Origin: Flavobacterium eburneipallidum
Lineage (GTDB): Bacteria; Bacteroidota; Bacteroidia; Flavobacteriales; Flavobacteriaceae
NCBI RefSeq assembly: GCF_027111355.2
Contig: NZ_CP114291.2
Location: forward strand, 682,001 to 746,000
DNA: 64,000 bases
Reading direction: 5' to 3'
Shown here one piece after another: positions 1 to 8,245 of this stretch. Every line of letters starts with the position of its first letter. Within the stretch, counting starts at the first letter, position 1. A program made the position numbers and the translations under genes. The notes under the pieces were generated by a model, which was given only the letters and a program-made list of their open reading frames with translations, did not search any database and was not told the DNA's origin.

Positions 1-939
1 ACAAATAGAGAAGGATTTGTTGAAAACGAAGCATATTTAAGCTTTTATATGGTTTTAAAAGCAATTTTACGTGAATTTGCTGCAACTAGGTTTTCTGATA
101 GAACAAAATGGTTAAAACTTAATCAAAAATCTTCTTCTAATTTATTTGATTCTAAAGTAAGTGCGTTTAAAACTCTTTTAGAATCTTCCGATCTAGATAA
201 TGAAGAAAAGAAAAAGAAATTACTTGAAGAAGCTGAAAAGTTAGAAGAAAAATATGAGGAAGATAAAAAAATATTATTAATTCCAGCAGGTGTTGGGATG
301 ACCGCGTCTGTAGCTTTACACGAAATCGAAAAGCTTGTTCCTCGAATGGAGGAAACTATAAAATCTGAACCATTCAAAAAAGATATTATTACAGAACAAG
401 TTGATGAGTTAAGACAATATACAGATGGAATTATATCAGTTTTAAGGAAAGGTGGAGATAAACCAATTGATATTAAAGAATCAATAAATAGAGCTTTTAA
501 TAATTATAAATTGAAATTATTAAACAGGAATATTACTACCATAATAGAAATTGATGATAATGTTACGTTGATGAATTGTGATAAAAGATTTTTTATTACA
601 ATGCTTATGAATATTATTGATAACAGTATTTATTGGTTAGAAACGGTTTATAAAGAAGAAAAAATAATTTTTCTAAAATGCTCGAAGATTAATGATATAG
701 TTACAATTATTATTGCAGATAATGGCCCTGGATTTAAAGATGATATTTCGGAATTAATTCGCCCATTTTTCACAAGAAAATCAGATGGAATTGGAATTGG
801 AATGTATTTGATTGATACTATTATGATGAAATATGGAAAATTGGATATAATTACAGGTGGAAATGAATTTTTAGAATTAGGAATTCCTGAAAAGTTTGAT
901 GGAGCAATTGTGAAATTAGTATTTAATAAGAATCAATAA
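1..939 (+). CDS. Hsp90/histidine-kinase-fold ATPase, 5' end outside window
   Basis: The reading frame is open to the first base of the window (first residues NREGFVENEAY), so the gene starts upstream and the Met at 49 is internal. A lysine/glutamate-rich stretch (about 160-280) that looks coiled coil leads to a segment with a possible H-box histidine (codon 319-321, in LHEIEKL). A GHKL ATPase domain follows, with N-box IIDNSIYW, G1 box DNGPGF, an FFTRK segment and G2 box GIGIGMYL. The NREGF motif resembles proteins carrying an additional N-terminal Hsp90-like ATPase domain. Only 3 bases separate it from the receiver-like gene downstream, so the two form an operon. It is probably a sensor ATPase of an accessory, possibly defence-related, system. 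The domain call is firm and the function is not. Confidence 0.75.
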   Translation, partial: TNREGFVENEAYLSFYMVLKAILREFAATRFSDRTKWLKLNQKSSSNLFDSKVSAFKTLLESSDLDNEEKKKKLLEEAEKLEEKYEEDKKILLIPAGVGMTASVALHEIEKLVPRMEETIKSEPFKKDIITEQVDELRQYTDGIISVLRKGGDKPIDIKESINRAFNNYKLKLLNRNITTIIEIDDNVTLMNCDKRFFITMLMNIIDNSIYWLETVYKEEKIIFLKCSKINDIVTIIIADNGPGFKDDISELIRPFFTRKSDGIGIGMYLIDTIMMKYGKLDIITGGNEFLELGIPEKFDGAIVKLVFNKNQ

Positions 940-942
940 GAT

Positions 943-2220
943 ATGAAATTTTTAGAACCTAACATTGTTGTAGTTGATGATAAAATTGACGAGATTCAAG
1001 GAATAATTAAACATTTTAATGATTTAGGATTAGGTTGTAAATATTTCAATTCTGATTTAATTGAAGGAGATAATCATCCGGAAAAAGAATATTCAGATGT
1101 AAATCTCTTTTTCTTGGATTTGTTTTATTCTGACAATCCATTTGATGCGGAATTATGTGCAAATTGGGTTCAAGCTGTTATTCCTGAAAAATCATTTTAT
1201 ATATTAATCCTCTGGACAAAAGATGTTGCAAAAGCAACTGAAGTTTTAGAACAATTAAAAAAAGTAAACAGAAATCCTTTTATTTGCCTAATAGAAAGTA
1301 AAATTGATTATACTATTCAAAGTGACGAAAAATATGATTTTACTAAACTTTTTGAAAATATAAACAGTGAATTAGACAAAGTATCTGGGTTGTCAGAAAT
1401 TCAACTTTGGAAAAAAAATATTAAATTTTCGTATAATAAAATTATTGGTAATTTGACAAAAACTACAGATTCAAAAGCTTTTAATAATAAATTAAAAAAA
1501 ATTATTATTAGTCACGGAGGAACTGCAATAAAATCTGAAGTAGATAGTAAACGCAAACGGTCAATTTTATTTGATGCTCTAGATAGTGTTCTAGTTTCAA
1601 ATAGAAGCGATTTTCAAGAAGAAATAAGTGAAATTAACAATCAAAATTTATATAACTTAAATGAAATTGTAGAGCCAATTATAGATAAAGAATTAAATAG
1701 CTGGTTTCATTTCAAAATTGATAAAAAAGATTTAAAAGGAAAAATTTTACCAGGTCTAATTGCCTACAATAATCATAGTTTATTTAGAAAATTATATTCT
1801 ATTCAAGACGACCCTAAACTTGAAAAAATATTATTAAAACAAAAAGAAGAAAATGTTATAATTCAAGATGTTGTTTTAGTACTATCAAGACCTTGTGATA
1901 TTGCTCAAAATAAATTTGGAAAAAACATCAAATTATTAAGTGGTGTAATTCTTAAAAAAGCATTTCGCAATCAAAAAGGAAAAATTCATTTTAATGAAAC
2001 ACTTCCTGATTCAGTAAAAATTTATGAGCATCTTTATTTTAATGATGAAGAGAATGATATAACATTAATGTTTGATTTTAGATACAGTTTTTCAGTCCCA
2101 GAAAAAATATTCAACGAGAAATTTCAAAATTTAAAAATATTCAATAAAGAATTATTGTCCGAAATGCAAGTTGAATATAGTAGTTATTCTAGTAGGCTAG
2201 GAATTACTCAAATAATTTAA
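943..2220 (+). CDS. Receiver-like protein with C-terminal CDI-motif domain
   Basis: The protein has 425 residues. The first ~120 resemble a response-regulator receiver: acidic pair in VVVDDK (residues 9-14), a candidate phospho-acceptor Asp59 in LFFLDLFY, and LILWTKD (88-94) near the fourth strand. No DNA-binding helix-turn-helix is apparent. The middle is lysine-rich and helical. Near the end, VLSRPCDIAQ (residues 313-322) holds a conserved-looking Cys-Asp-Ile. The gene follows the ATPase gene by 3 bases and is equally A+T-rich. It probably acts as the partner of that kinase-like protein through a non-transcriptional output; this is inference. Confidence 0.6.
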   Translation: MKFLEPNIVVVDDKIDEIQGIIKHFNDLGLGCKYFNSDLIEGDNHPEKEYSDVNLFFLDLFYSDNPFDAELCANWVQAVIPEKSFYILILWTKDVAKATEVLEQLKKVNRNPFICLIESKIDYTIQSDEKYDFTKLFENINSELDKVSGLSEIQLWKKNIKFSYNKIIGNLTKTTDSKAFNNKLKKIIISHGGTAIKSEVDSKRKRSILFDALDSVLVSNRSDFQEEISEINNQNLYNLNEIVEPIIDKELNSWFHFKIDKKDLKGKILPGLIAYNNHSLFRKLYSIQDDPKLEKILLKQKEENVIIQDVVLVLSRPCDIAQNKFGKNIKLLSGVILKKAFRNQKGKIHFNETLPDSVKIYEHLYFNDEENDITLMFDFRYSFSVPEKIFNEKFQNLKIFNKELLSEMQVEYSSYSSRLGITQII

Positions 2221-2333
2221 TTTTCTTTCTAAATAAATGAGTTAGAAATACTGACTAGATTAAAGACTCATCTAAAATCCTCCTTCCCCCCAACCCAATT
2301 TTCACTACCTTTATTGCAAACCCCAAAGTATTT

Positions 2334-4808
2334 ATGACAGCGTTTTACAATAAAGTCAAAGATTTTTTCAGTTCCAATAGCTTTAAAAAGATAGCTAGAA
2401 TAATGGCGTTTGGCTTCCTTGGATTATTTGCTTTAGTATTAGTCAGCGCTATTGGTTTGCATATTTATTTTGAGAGCAACAAAACCAAAATCATTGCCAA
2501 AATCAACAACCAAATCAACGAAAATATTCAGGGAGAAGTAAAAATTAGCGACATTAGTTACCAGTTTTTGAGGAGTTTTCCCAATTTTACACTTGTTGTC
2601 AATCAGGTGGAGATTCGAGACAATTCTTGGCAATTTCACAAGCGTTCGTTGCTAAAAGCAAAGGAAATTGAGTTGCGATTGAATTTGTTGATGTTGTTGC
2701 AAAACGAAGTCCGTTTTCATAAAATGGTAATTCACGATGCGACGATCGATATGTTTAGAGACAAAAACGGCAATAGCAATTCGGATATTTTTAAACCCAA
2801 AAAAATAAAATCGACAAGCACTACAACAACCTCTATCGGGGAAATCGATTTTCAAAATGTGATTTTTATTTCTGAAAACCAAAAGGGAAAAAAACTATTT
2901 CGTTTTGAAATGGAATCCCTAAAAGGCAAAATTGATCATAGTACAGGCGATTGGAAAACCAATATGCAATTGAGAGTTCGGGCAAAAAGTATGGCTTTCA
3001 ATCAAGAAAGAGGCAGCTTTATCAAAGACCAACTCGTGCAAGGCAACTTGGCAATTGATTTTTCTGAAGCAGGCAACAAGATTAGCGTACTTGCCGAGAA
3101 TTTGAATATTGGCAACGATCTTTTTCGTATCAAGGCTCATTTTAATCTTGATTCAACCAACGCTTTGTTTGACATTGACATTCGAACTAAAATTTTGTGG
3201 AAAAACGCCTCTAATTTATTGGCGAATAACATTAGTTCTAAACTCAATCGTTTCGATTTGCAAATGCCGCTTCAAGCCAGTTGTACCATCAAAGGCGATA
3301 TGAATGCGGCTGGCGATCCCGAAATTGTAGTAAATGCTGTGGTACAAAACGATGAATTGACAACTTCTTATGGTTTGGTCAAAAAATGCAGCTTTAAGGG
3401 GAAGTACACTAATAACTTTAAAACGGGACAACCGTTTACAGATGCGAATTCAGCGGTAATAATTGAGCATTTCAAAGGCAAATGGAACGAAATTCCCATG
3501 GCTGTTCCGTTGATGATTATCAGTAATTTTGATCAACCAATTGCAAGGGGCAAACTCAATTCTAAATTTGATGTGGTCAAACTCAAGAATTTGATTGATG
3601 AGGATTTTATACAATTTTCAGCAGGAACCGCCAAGGTGAATCTGAATTTTGAAGTCGCTATTGTCGATTTAAAACTGAATAAACCTCGTTTTACAGGAGC
3701 CATTAACATTCAAAAGGCGAATGTTTATTTTCATTCTAAAAATGCACTTTTGGAGCAAACCGATATTGATTTGTATTTTATAGAACAAGCTTTATGGATT
3801 AAAAAAATTAAATTTAAAAACCAAAAAAGTAGCGTTTCAATGGAAGGAAGAGTGGATAACTTCCTCAATTTGTATTATGACGCTCCCGAAAAAATGGTGG
3901 TCAACTGGAAAGTGCGAAGTCCTTATTTGGATGTCAAGCAAATTATTGGGATTTTATCTCATCACGATACATCGGCTCCAAACAAGTCTGAAACGAAAAG
4001 CCAATCTATAAATCAATTGCAGGAAGTATTTGATAAATCCAGAGTAGCTATTGATTTGCAAGTAGATAAAATGGCGTTTAATAAAATGATTGCTAATCAA
4101 TTAAAGGTTGAGGTGTCTCTGATTAATGGTGGCTTGTATGTCAAAAAAGGAACGATGCAGGGTGATACAGGAAGTTCGATTACTTTTGATGCGCAACTGG
4201 TTCCTAAAAATGACAGGATGCTTTTTCGGTCGAATGTAAACGTGAAAGAGACTCTGATTTCTAATTTTTTGGCTTCCTTCGACAATTTTGGAGTGCAATC
4301 TTTTAAGCCAAAAGACATTAAAGGTAGGCTTTCGTTTAGGGCCAAATTATCGGGAGCATTAGATTCTAAAAAAGATTTGGATCAAAAATCGCTTGCAGGT
4401 AATTTTAATTTTCAAATAAAGAAAGGTGCTTTAGTCAATTTTGAACCTATTCAAAAAATTGGAAAATTCGCTTTCCCAAATAGAAATGTAAGTCATATTC
4501 GTTTTAGCGTTTTGGAGGGATTCACAGCCATTAAAGGCGATAAAATTGAGGTTAAAGATTTTAAAGTCACCTCAAATGTGTTGAATATGGATGTCAAAGG
4601 CGTGTATTCGTTATCGAATCAGGGAACGAATCTCGGCTTGAGAATTCCTTTGAGAAACCCCAAAGACGATTATAAAGTAGTAAACAAAAGAGAGAGAGAT
4701 TCGCTTCGCTACAGAGGAATCATTTTGAGTTTGCTGGTTGTTGATGATGAAGATGGAAAAACCAAAATCAAATTGGGAAAATTAGATGAAGAATTAGATA
4801 CTCAATAA
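2334..4808 (+). CDS. AsmA-like envelope protein
   Basis: The protein has 824 residues. A short cytoplasmic N-terminus is followed by one membrane segment (about residues 24-46, FGFLGLFALVLVSAIG) and a long exported region. The pattern after the segment (KINNQINENIQGEVKIS, then SFPNFTLVVNQVEI) is typical of the AsmA/TamB-like family, which places long beta-rich proteins in the periplasm that are thought to support outer-membrane lipid or protein assembly. The ATG at 2334 has no Shine-Dalgarno sequence, as usual in this phylum. Base composition is less A+T-rich than the upstream pair, so a composition boundary lies near 2221-2333. Its end overlaps the convergent ketoacyl synthase gene by 15 bases. 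Confidence 0.8.
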   Translation: MTAFYNKVKDFFSSNSFKKIARIMAFGFLGLFALVLVSAIGLHIYFESNKTKIIAKINNQINENIQGEVKISDISYQFLRSFPNFTLVVNQVEIRDNSWQFHKRSLLKAKEIELRLNLLMLLQNEVRFHKMVIHDATIDMFRDKNGNSNSDIFKPKKIKSTSTTTTSIGEIDFQNVIFISENQKGKKLFRFEMESLKGKIDHSTGDWKTNMQLRVRAKSMAFNQERGSFIKDQLVQGNLAIDFSEAGNKISVLAENLNIGNDLFRIKAHFNLDSTNALFDIDIRTKILWKNASNLLANNISSKLNRFDLQMPLQASCTIKGDMNAAGDPEIVVNAVVQNDELTTSYGLVKKCSFKGKYTNNFKTGQPFTDANSAVIIEHFKGKWNEIPMAVPLMIISNFDQPIARGKLNSKFDVVKLKNLIDEDFIQFSAGTAKVNLNFEVAIVDLKLNKPRFTGAINIQKANVYFHSKNALLEQTDIDLYFIEQALWIKKIKFKNQKSSVSMEGRVDNFLNLYYDAPEKMVVNWKVRSPYLDVKQIIGILSHHDTSAPNKSETKSQSINQLQEVFDKSRVAIDLQVDKMAFNKMIANQLKVEVSLINGGLYVKKGTMQGDTGSSITFDAQLVPKNDRMLFRSNVNVKETLISNFLASFDNFGVQSFKPKDIKGRLSFRAKLSGALDSKKDLDQKSLAGNFNFQIKKGALVNFEPIQKIGKFAFPNRNVSHIRFSVLEGFTAIKGDKIEVKDFKVTSNVLNMDVKGVYSLSNQGTNLGLRIPLRNPKDDYKVVNKRERDSLRYRGIILSLLVVDDEDGKTKIKLGKLDEELDTQ

Positions 4809-5948
4809 AACACTCACGGCGTTGCCACCAAAACCTACTGCATTGACTAAAACTTTACGAATTTGTTTTCTTGGATTTTGCGTTTTTGCATAAGGAACGC
4901 TAATAAATTCTTGATGTTGCATCATCAAAATAGCCATTTCGATGCTTAAAATTCCAGAGGCGCCAAAGGTGTGACCTATTTTCCATTTATTGGTTGTCAG
5001 CATGGGTAAATTGGTTCCGAACACTTTTTGAATCGCTTTGTATTCTGTCAAATCACCCGCTTTGGTTCCTGGAGCGTGCATCACAATAGCATCCACTTCG
5101 GATAAGTCTGTATTTTGCAAAGCCATTTTCATTGATTTCTGAAAACAAGTCGCCTCTGCCGAAATGGAAATGTTGTGTTCCAAAATTTCGGTAGCATAAC
5201 CAATGTCTTCTACAAAAGCTAAAGCGTTTTCTTTTTTGCCAATTTCTAAACAACAAACCGAAGCACCTTCACCCAAAATCATTCCGTTTTGGGTTTTTTC
5301 TAAATCGAAAGCTCTGTTGGGATATTGTTCTTCACTATTGGAATAAATCTTCAAAGCCCGCATCTGACCAATCGTAAAATCCGTCAAAGGCGCTTCACTT
5401 CCGCCCACTAAAAATTTATCTGCCATTCCTGATTTCAACCAAGCTACACCATTCAATAAAGCATGTAAAGCAGTGGAACAAGTTATGGAATGCGAAATTT
5501 CAGGTCCAGTACTTTGCAAATCGTGCGCTACCCAAGAGGAAATATTTCCTAAAGTAGTTGTTGGCGAAGCCAGTGTTTGTGCCTTTCCAGTTGCTAAATA
5601 TTCTTGAAAATGTTTTTCGAATAAATCAGTCGCTCCACGAGAAGAACCAATATTGATTCCGAAAACGTCATTTGAAGTCCAACCTGCATTTTGCATCGCT
5701 TTGCGGGAAGCAACCATGGCATACAAAACCGATTTGTCTAAAGATTTGTATTTAATGTCGGACTGTTTTAACTCCTCAACAATTGTTTTGGAATCTTCAT
5801 CTAATTGGGCAACAAATGTTTGTTTGTGATCTAAAAAATGATTCGTAAAACAATGATTGATGCTTTTATAATTTTCCCAAATCGTCTTCGGGTTATTACC
5901 CAATGGCGAAATGGAGGCAAGTGCGGTTATAGAGATAATTTGTGACAA
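4794..5948 (-). CDS. Beta-ketoacyl-ACP synthase-like protein, TTG start
   Basis: The protein has 384 residues with the condensing-enzyme fold: nucleophile Cys157 in SITCSTALHALL, Lys321 and His326 in NKWKIGHTFGASG, and a glycine-rich end VGFGGNAVSV. The usual HGT motif reads HAPGTKAGD, so the catalytic His is replaced by Pro, with a His two residues upstream, and the loop is about two residues shorter than in FabF. The start is TTG: an in-frame TAA lies two codons upstream and the next Met is at residue 78. It lies at the distal end of the bioF-bioD-bioA row, so a role in making the pimeloyl precursor is possible but unproven. A stand-alone or aryl-polyene-type synthase is the alternative. 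Confidence 0.75.
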   Translation of the reverse strand: MSQIISITALASISPLGNNPKTIWENYKSINHCFTNHFLDHKQTFVAQLDEDSKTIVEELKQSDIKYKSLDKSVLYAMVASRKAMQNAGWTSNDVFGINIGSSRGATDLFEKHFQEYLATGKAQTLASPTTTLGNISSWVAHDLQSTGPEISHSITCSTALHALLNGVAWLKSGMADKFLVGGSEAPLTDFTIGQMRALKIYSNSEEQYPNRAFDLEKTQNGMILGEGASVCCLEIGKKENALAFVEDIGYATEILEHNISISAEATCFQKSMKMALQNTDLSEVDAIVMHAPGTKAGDLTEYKAIQKVFGTNLPMLTTNKWKIGHTFGASGILSIEMAILMMQHQEFISVPYAKTQNPRKQIRKVLVNAVGFGGNAVSVLLSI

Positions 5949-5989
5949 GGGTTATTTGTTTTGGGTCAAAGGTCGTAAAAAAATGGTAC

Positions 5990-6170
5990 ACGGATGACAC
6001 GGATTTAAATGGATTTTCCAAACCATATAAGTCATAAAGCCCTAAATTTATATTTTAACACTTAAAGAAAAATAGAAGTGCATAAAAGTTTTAAATTATC
6101 CGTTCAATCCGTAATATCTGTGGCTCAAAAATAGCGTACTTTGTGCCTTCTTTGTGTTCTTTGTGGTTAA
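5990..6170. repeat. Intergenic inverted repeat plus CTTTGTG words
   Basis: Between the synthase and bioA. ACGGATGACACGGAT (5990-6004) is imperfectly inverted at 6098-6112 (ATCCGTTCAATCCGT). The segment also holds CATATAAGTCATA at about 6024-6036, a word shared with the hairpin at 61303-61363, and three CTTTGTG copies at 6139-6167. No coding potential was seen. It belongs to the dispersed hairpin/low-complexity family described in the findings. Confidence 0.6.
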
Positions 6171-6173
6171 ATT

Positions 6174-7445
6174 TTAAACTATTTCCAAAGCTTTTTCGAC
6201 CACTTCATACACTTTTTGCAATTGTTCGTCGGTGATGATGTAAGGAGGCAAAATGTAAACAATATTGCCAACTGGACGCAAAATGATTCCGTTTTCGATA
6301 AAGAAATTATAGAGTTTGTTGCGCAAAGTTCCGTAGTAACTAGCAGAACTTTCGGTTAGAATTTCCAAGGCAAAAATAGTTCCTAGCACTCGTGTTGTCG
6401 TTACTTTGGGATGCGATTCAATCTGTTTTTGAAACTCTAAATGTTTTTGATTCACTCTAGCAATATTGTCTTGCATTTCTTGGGTTTGCAATAACTCAAA
6501 ACTCGCCAAAGCAGCTGCACAACCTGTTGGATTTGCCGTAAAAGTATGTCCGTGAAATAAAGCTTTATTGATATCTTCATCATAAAAAGCTTCGAAAATA
6601 TCTTGGGTAAAAGTAGTAATCGCCATCGGAATGGTTCCGCCTGTCAAAGCTTTGGACAAACACATCATATCAGGTGTTTCGGTTAGATAATCGCAGGCGA
6701 AAGTTTTTCCTGTTTTTCCAAAACCGGTCATCACTTCATCGGCAATGGTTAGTACGTTGTTTTCTTGGCAAATTTTGATTAATTCATCCAATGCCTCTGG
6801 TTCATACATCACCATTCCGGCAGCTCCTTGAACCAATGGCTCAAAAATAAATCCGGCACAATTGTGGTTTTTTATCACTTTTTTTAAAGCATCAAAGCTT
6901 TCTTGTTCGTTGCCTTTTGTTGGAACAGGAATTCGCACCACATCAATAAACATTCCTTCAAAAGCTTGGGTATAAAAGGAAATTCCGCTGGCAGCCATTG
7001 CGGCAAAAGTATCTCCGTGAAAAGCATTTTCGAAAGCAATTATCGTAGTTTTCTTTTCGCCTTTATTAAAAAAATATTGCAAAGCCACTTTAATCGCAAC
7101 TTCAACGGCTGTAGAACCATTGTCCGAAAAGAATATTTTTTGCTGGTTTTTGGGTAAAATTTCCATCAGCTTTTCTGCCAAAAGTATAGCTGGTTCGTGG
7201 GTGAATCCGCCAAAAAGGACGTGTTCTAAAGTCGTCAGTTGTTTGTAAATGGCATCGGCGATAAACTTATTGGAATGACCATAAGGATTCACCCACCATG
7301 AAGCGATGGCGTCAATGTATTCTTTGTTGTTTTCGTCCCAAAGCAAAGCGCCTTCGCCTTTTTTGATAGCAATAGGAAGTGCTGCGGTTTTGTGCTGGGT
7401 ATATGGATGCCAGATGTTGTTTTGGTCTCTTTCTGTTAAATTCAT
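6174..7445 (-). CDS. bioA: Adenosylmethionine-8-amino-7-oxononanoate aminotransferase
   Basis: The 423-residue protein is a class III PLP aminotransferase that converts 7-keto-8-aminopelargonate to 7,8-diaminopelargonate in biotin synthesis. Visible hallmarks are WHPYTQHK near the N-terminus, the substrate-site WWVNPYGH, the GSTAVEVAIKVALQY helix, the cofactor Asp in IADEVMTGFGKTG and the PLP lysine in LSKALTGG. Length and start match the family. bioD lies upstream on the same strand. The 58-base gap to bioD holds CTTTGTG-type repeats, one of which contains TATCTTTG (7471-7464), a possible extra -7 box. Confidence 0.95.
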   Translation of the reverse strand: MNLTERDQNNIWHPYTQHKTAALPIAIKKGEGALLWDENNKEYIDAIASWWVNPYGHSNKFIADAIYKQLTTLEHVLFGGFTHEPAILLAEKLMEILPKNQQKIFFSDNGSTAVEVAIKVALQYFFNKGEKKTTIIAFENAFHGDTFAAMAASGISFYTQAFEGMFIDVVRIPVPTKGNEQESFDALKKVIKNHNCAGFIFEPLVQGAAGMVMYEPEALDELIKICQENNVLTIADEVMTGFGKTGKTFACDYLTETPDMMCLSKALTGGTIPMAITTFTQDIFEAFYDEDINKALFHGHTFTANPTGCAAALASFELLQTQEMQDNIARVNQKHLEFQKQIESHPKVTTTRVLGTIFALEILTESSASYYGTLRNKLYNFFIENGIILRPVGNIVYILPPYIITDEQLQKVYEVVEKALEIV

Positions 7446-7460
7446 TTTTTATAAAATATG

Positions 7461-7503
7461 CCACAAAGATACACAGAGAAAGACACAGAGATTCCCAAAG
7501 ATT
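7461..7503. repeat. CACAAAG/CACAGAG low-complexity repeat between bioA and bioD
   Basis: The gap carries repeated CACAAAG, CACAGAG and CCCAAAG heptads. Read on the minus strand this gives TATCTTTG at 7471-7464, which fits the Bacteroidota -7 consensus TAnnTTTG and lies 18 bases before the bioA start. It is related in vocabulary to the repeats at 6139-6167 and 8135-8225. Confidence 0.5.
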
Positions 7504-8121
7504 TTATAAATTCAACAGATTTTCTCGAAACAAATCGGCGTATTCTTTGACTACATTTTGATCAAAATAAGGTTCTTGTTCTATTCTTCCAATGGATTTG
7601 ACTCCAGTTTTATTGAGAATTATTGCTTCAGAAGATTGATTTTCGTCACCACTAAAAATGATTCCAGCAATGTCAATTTTTCTATTTTTTAAGGCTTCGA
7701 TGGTTAGCAAAGTATGATTGATACTTCCTAAATAATGTCTGGAAACGACAATTACTTTATAGTCGGATTGAATTAAATCAATCACACAATCATTATCATT
7801 TAATGGAACGAAAAGACCACCAGCTCCTTCAATCACGAGATGATTTTGGGTTTCGGGTTCTTTGATGTTTTTTAAATCGATAGTGATTCCGTCCAATTCA
7901 GCTGCGAGATGTGGACTCGCTGGTGTATTCAGAGCATAACTGTTTGAAAAAAAATGGGATTTAGAGTTTGAAATTTGGGATTTCACCTTATGGCTATCGG
8001 AATTGTCCAAATCGCCTGCTTGGATGGGTTTCCAATAATCGGCTTGGAGCGATTCTACAATGATGGAGGAGGCAATGGTTTTGCCTACATCGGTTGATAT
8101 TCCTGTTATAAATAGTTTCAT
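7504..8121 (-). CDS. bioD: Dethiobiotin synthetase
   Basis: The 205-residue enzyme closes the ureido ring of dethiobiotin from diaminopelargonate, CO2 and ATP. The P-loop GISTDVGKT is at residues 7-15, followed by the DYWKPIQAGD substrate segment, TPASPHLAAELDG, and the second loop VIEGAGGLFVPLN. It lies between bioF and bioA on the same strand. Length is slightly below the E. coli enzyme but usual for Bacteroidota. A TAACTTTG box sits in the repeat-rich gap upstream (about 8147-8154, minus strand). Confidence 0.95.
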   Translation of the reverse strand: MKLFITGISTDVGKTIASSIIVESLQADYWKPIQAGDLDNSDSHKVKSQISNSKSHFFSNSYALNTPASPHLAAELDGITIDLKNIKEPETQNHLVIEGAGGLFVPLNDNDCVIDLIQSDYKVIVVSRHYLGSINHTLLTIEALKNRKIDIAGIIFSGDENQSSEAIILNKTGVKSIGRIEQEPYFDQNVVKEYADLFRENLLNL

Positions 8122-8245
8122 AGATTTTTCGTTTCACAAAGATTCACAAAGTTAAAAGGAGATTCGCAAAGATTCTTTAATGATTTCTTGGTGTGTCTTT
8201 GTGTTTTTCTTTGGGAATCTTTGTGTAATAATTTTAGATTTATTT
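8122..8245. repeat. CTTTGTG inverted repeat between bioD and bioF
   Basis: CACAAAGATTC at 8135-8145 is perfectly inverted as GAATCTTTGTG at 8215-8225, with further CACAAAG/GCAAAG and CTTTGTG copies inside. No ORF of note. The element separates bioF from bioD and supplies a TAACTTTG promoter-like box on the minus strand, so it may either attenuate or restart transcription. Confidence 0.6.

Noticed and set aside
7946..7990. AAATCCCAAATTTCAAA words in bioD as an inserted repeat
   Set aside because: The encoded SNSKSHFFSNSYAL segment fits the length and pattern of flavobacterial BioD, so no insertion is needed.
5990..8245. CTTTGTG repeats as a CRISPR array
   Set aside because: No regular spacers or repeat length, and no cas genes.
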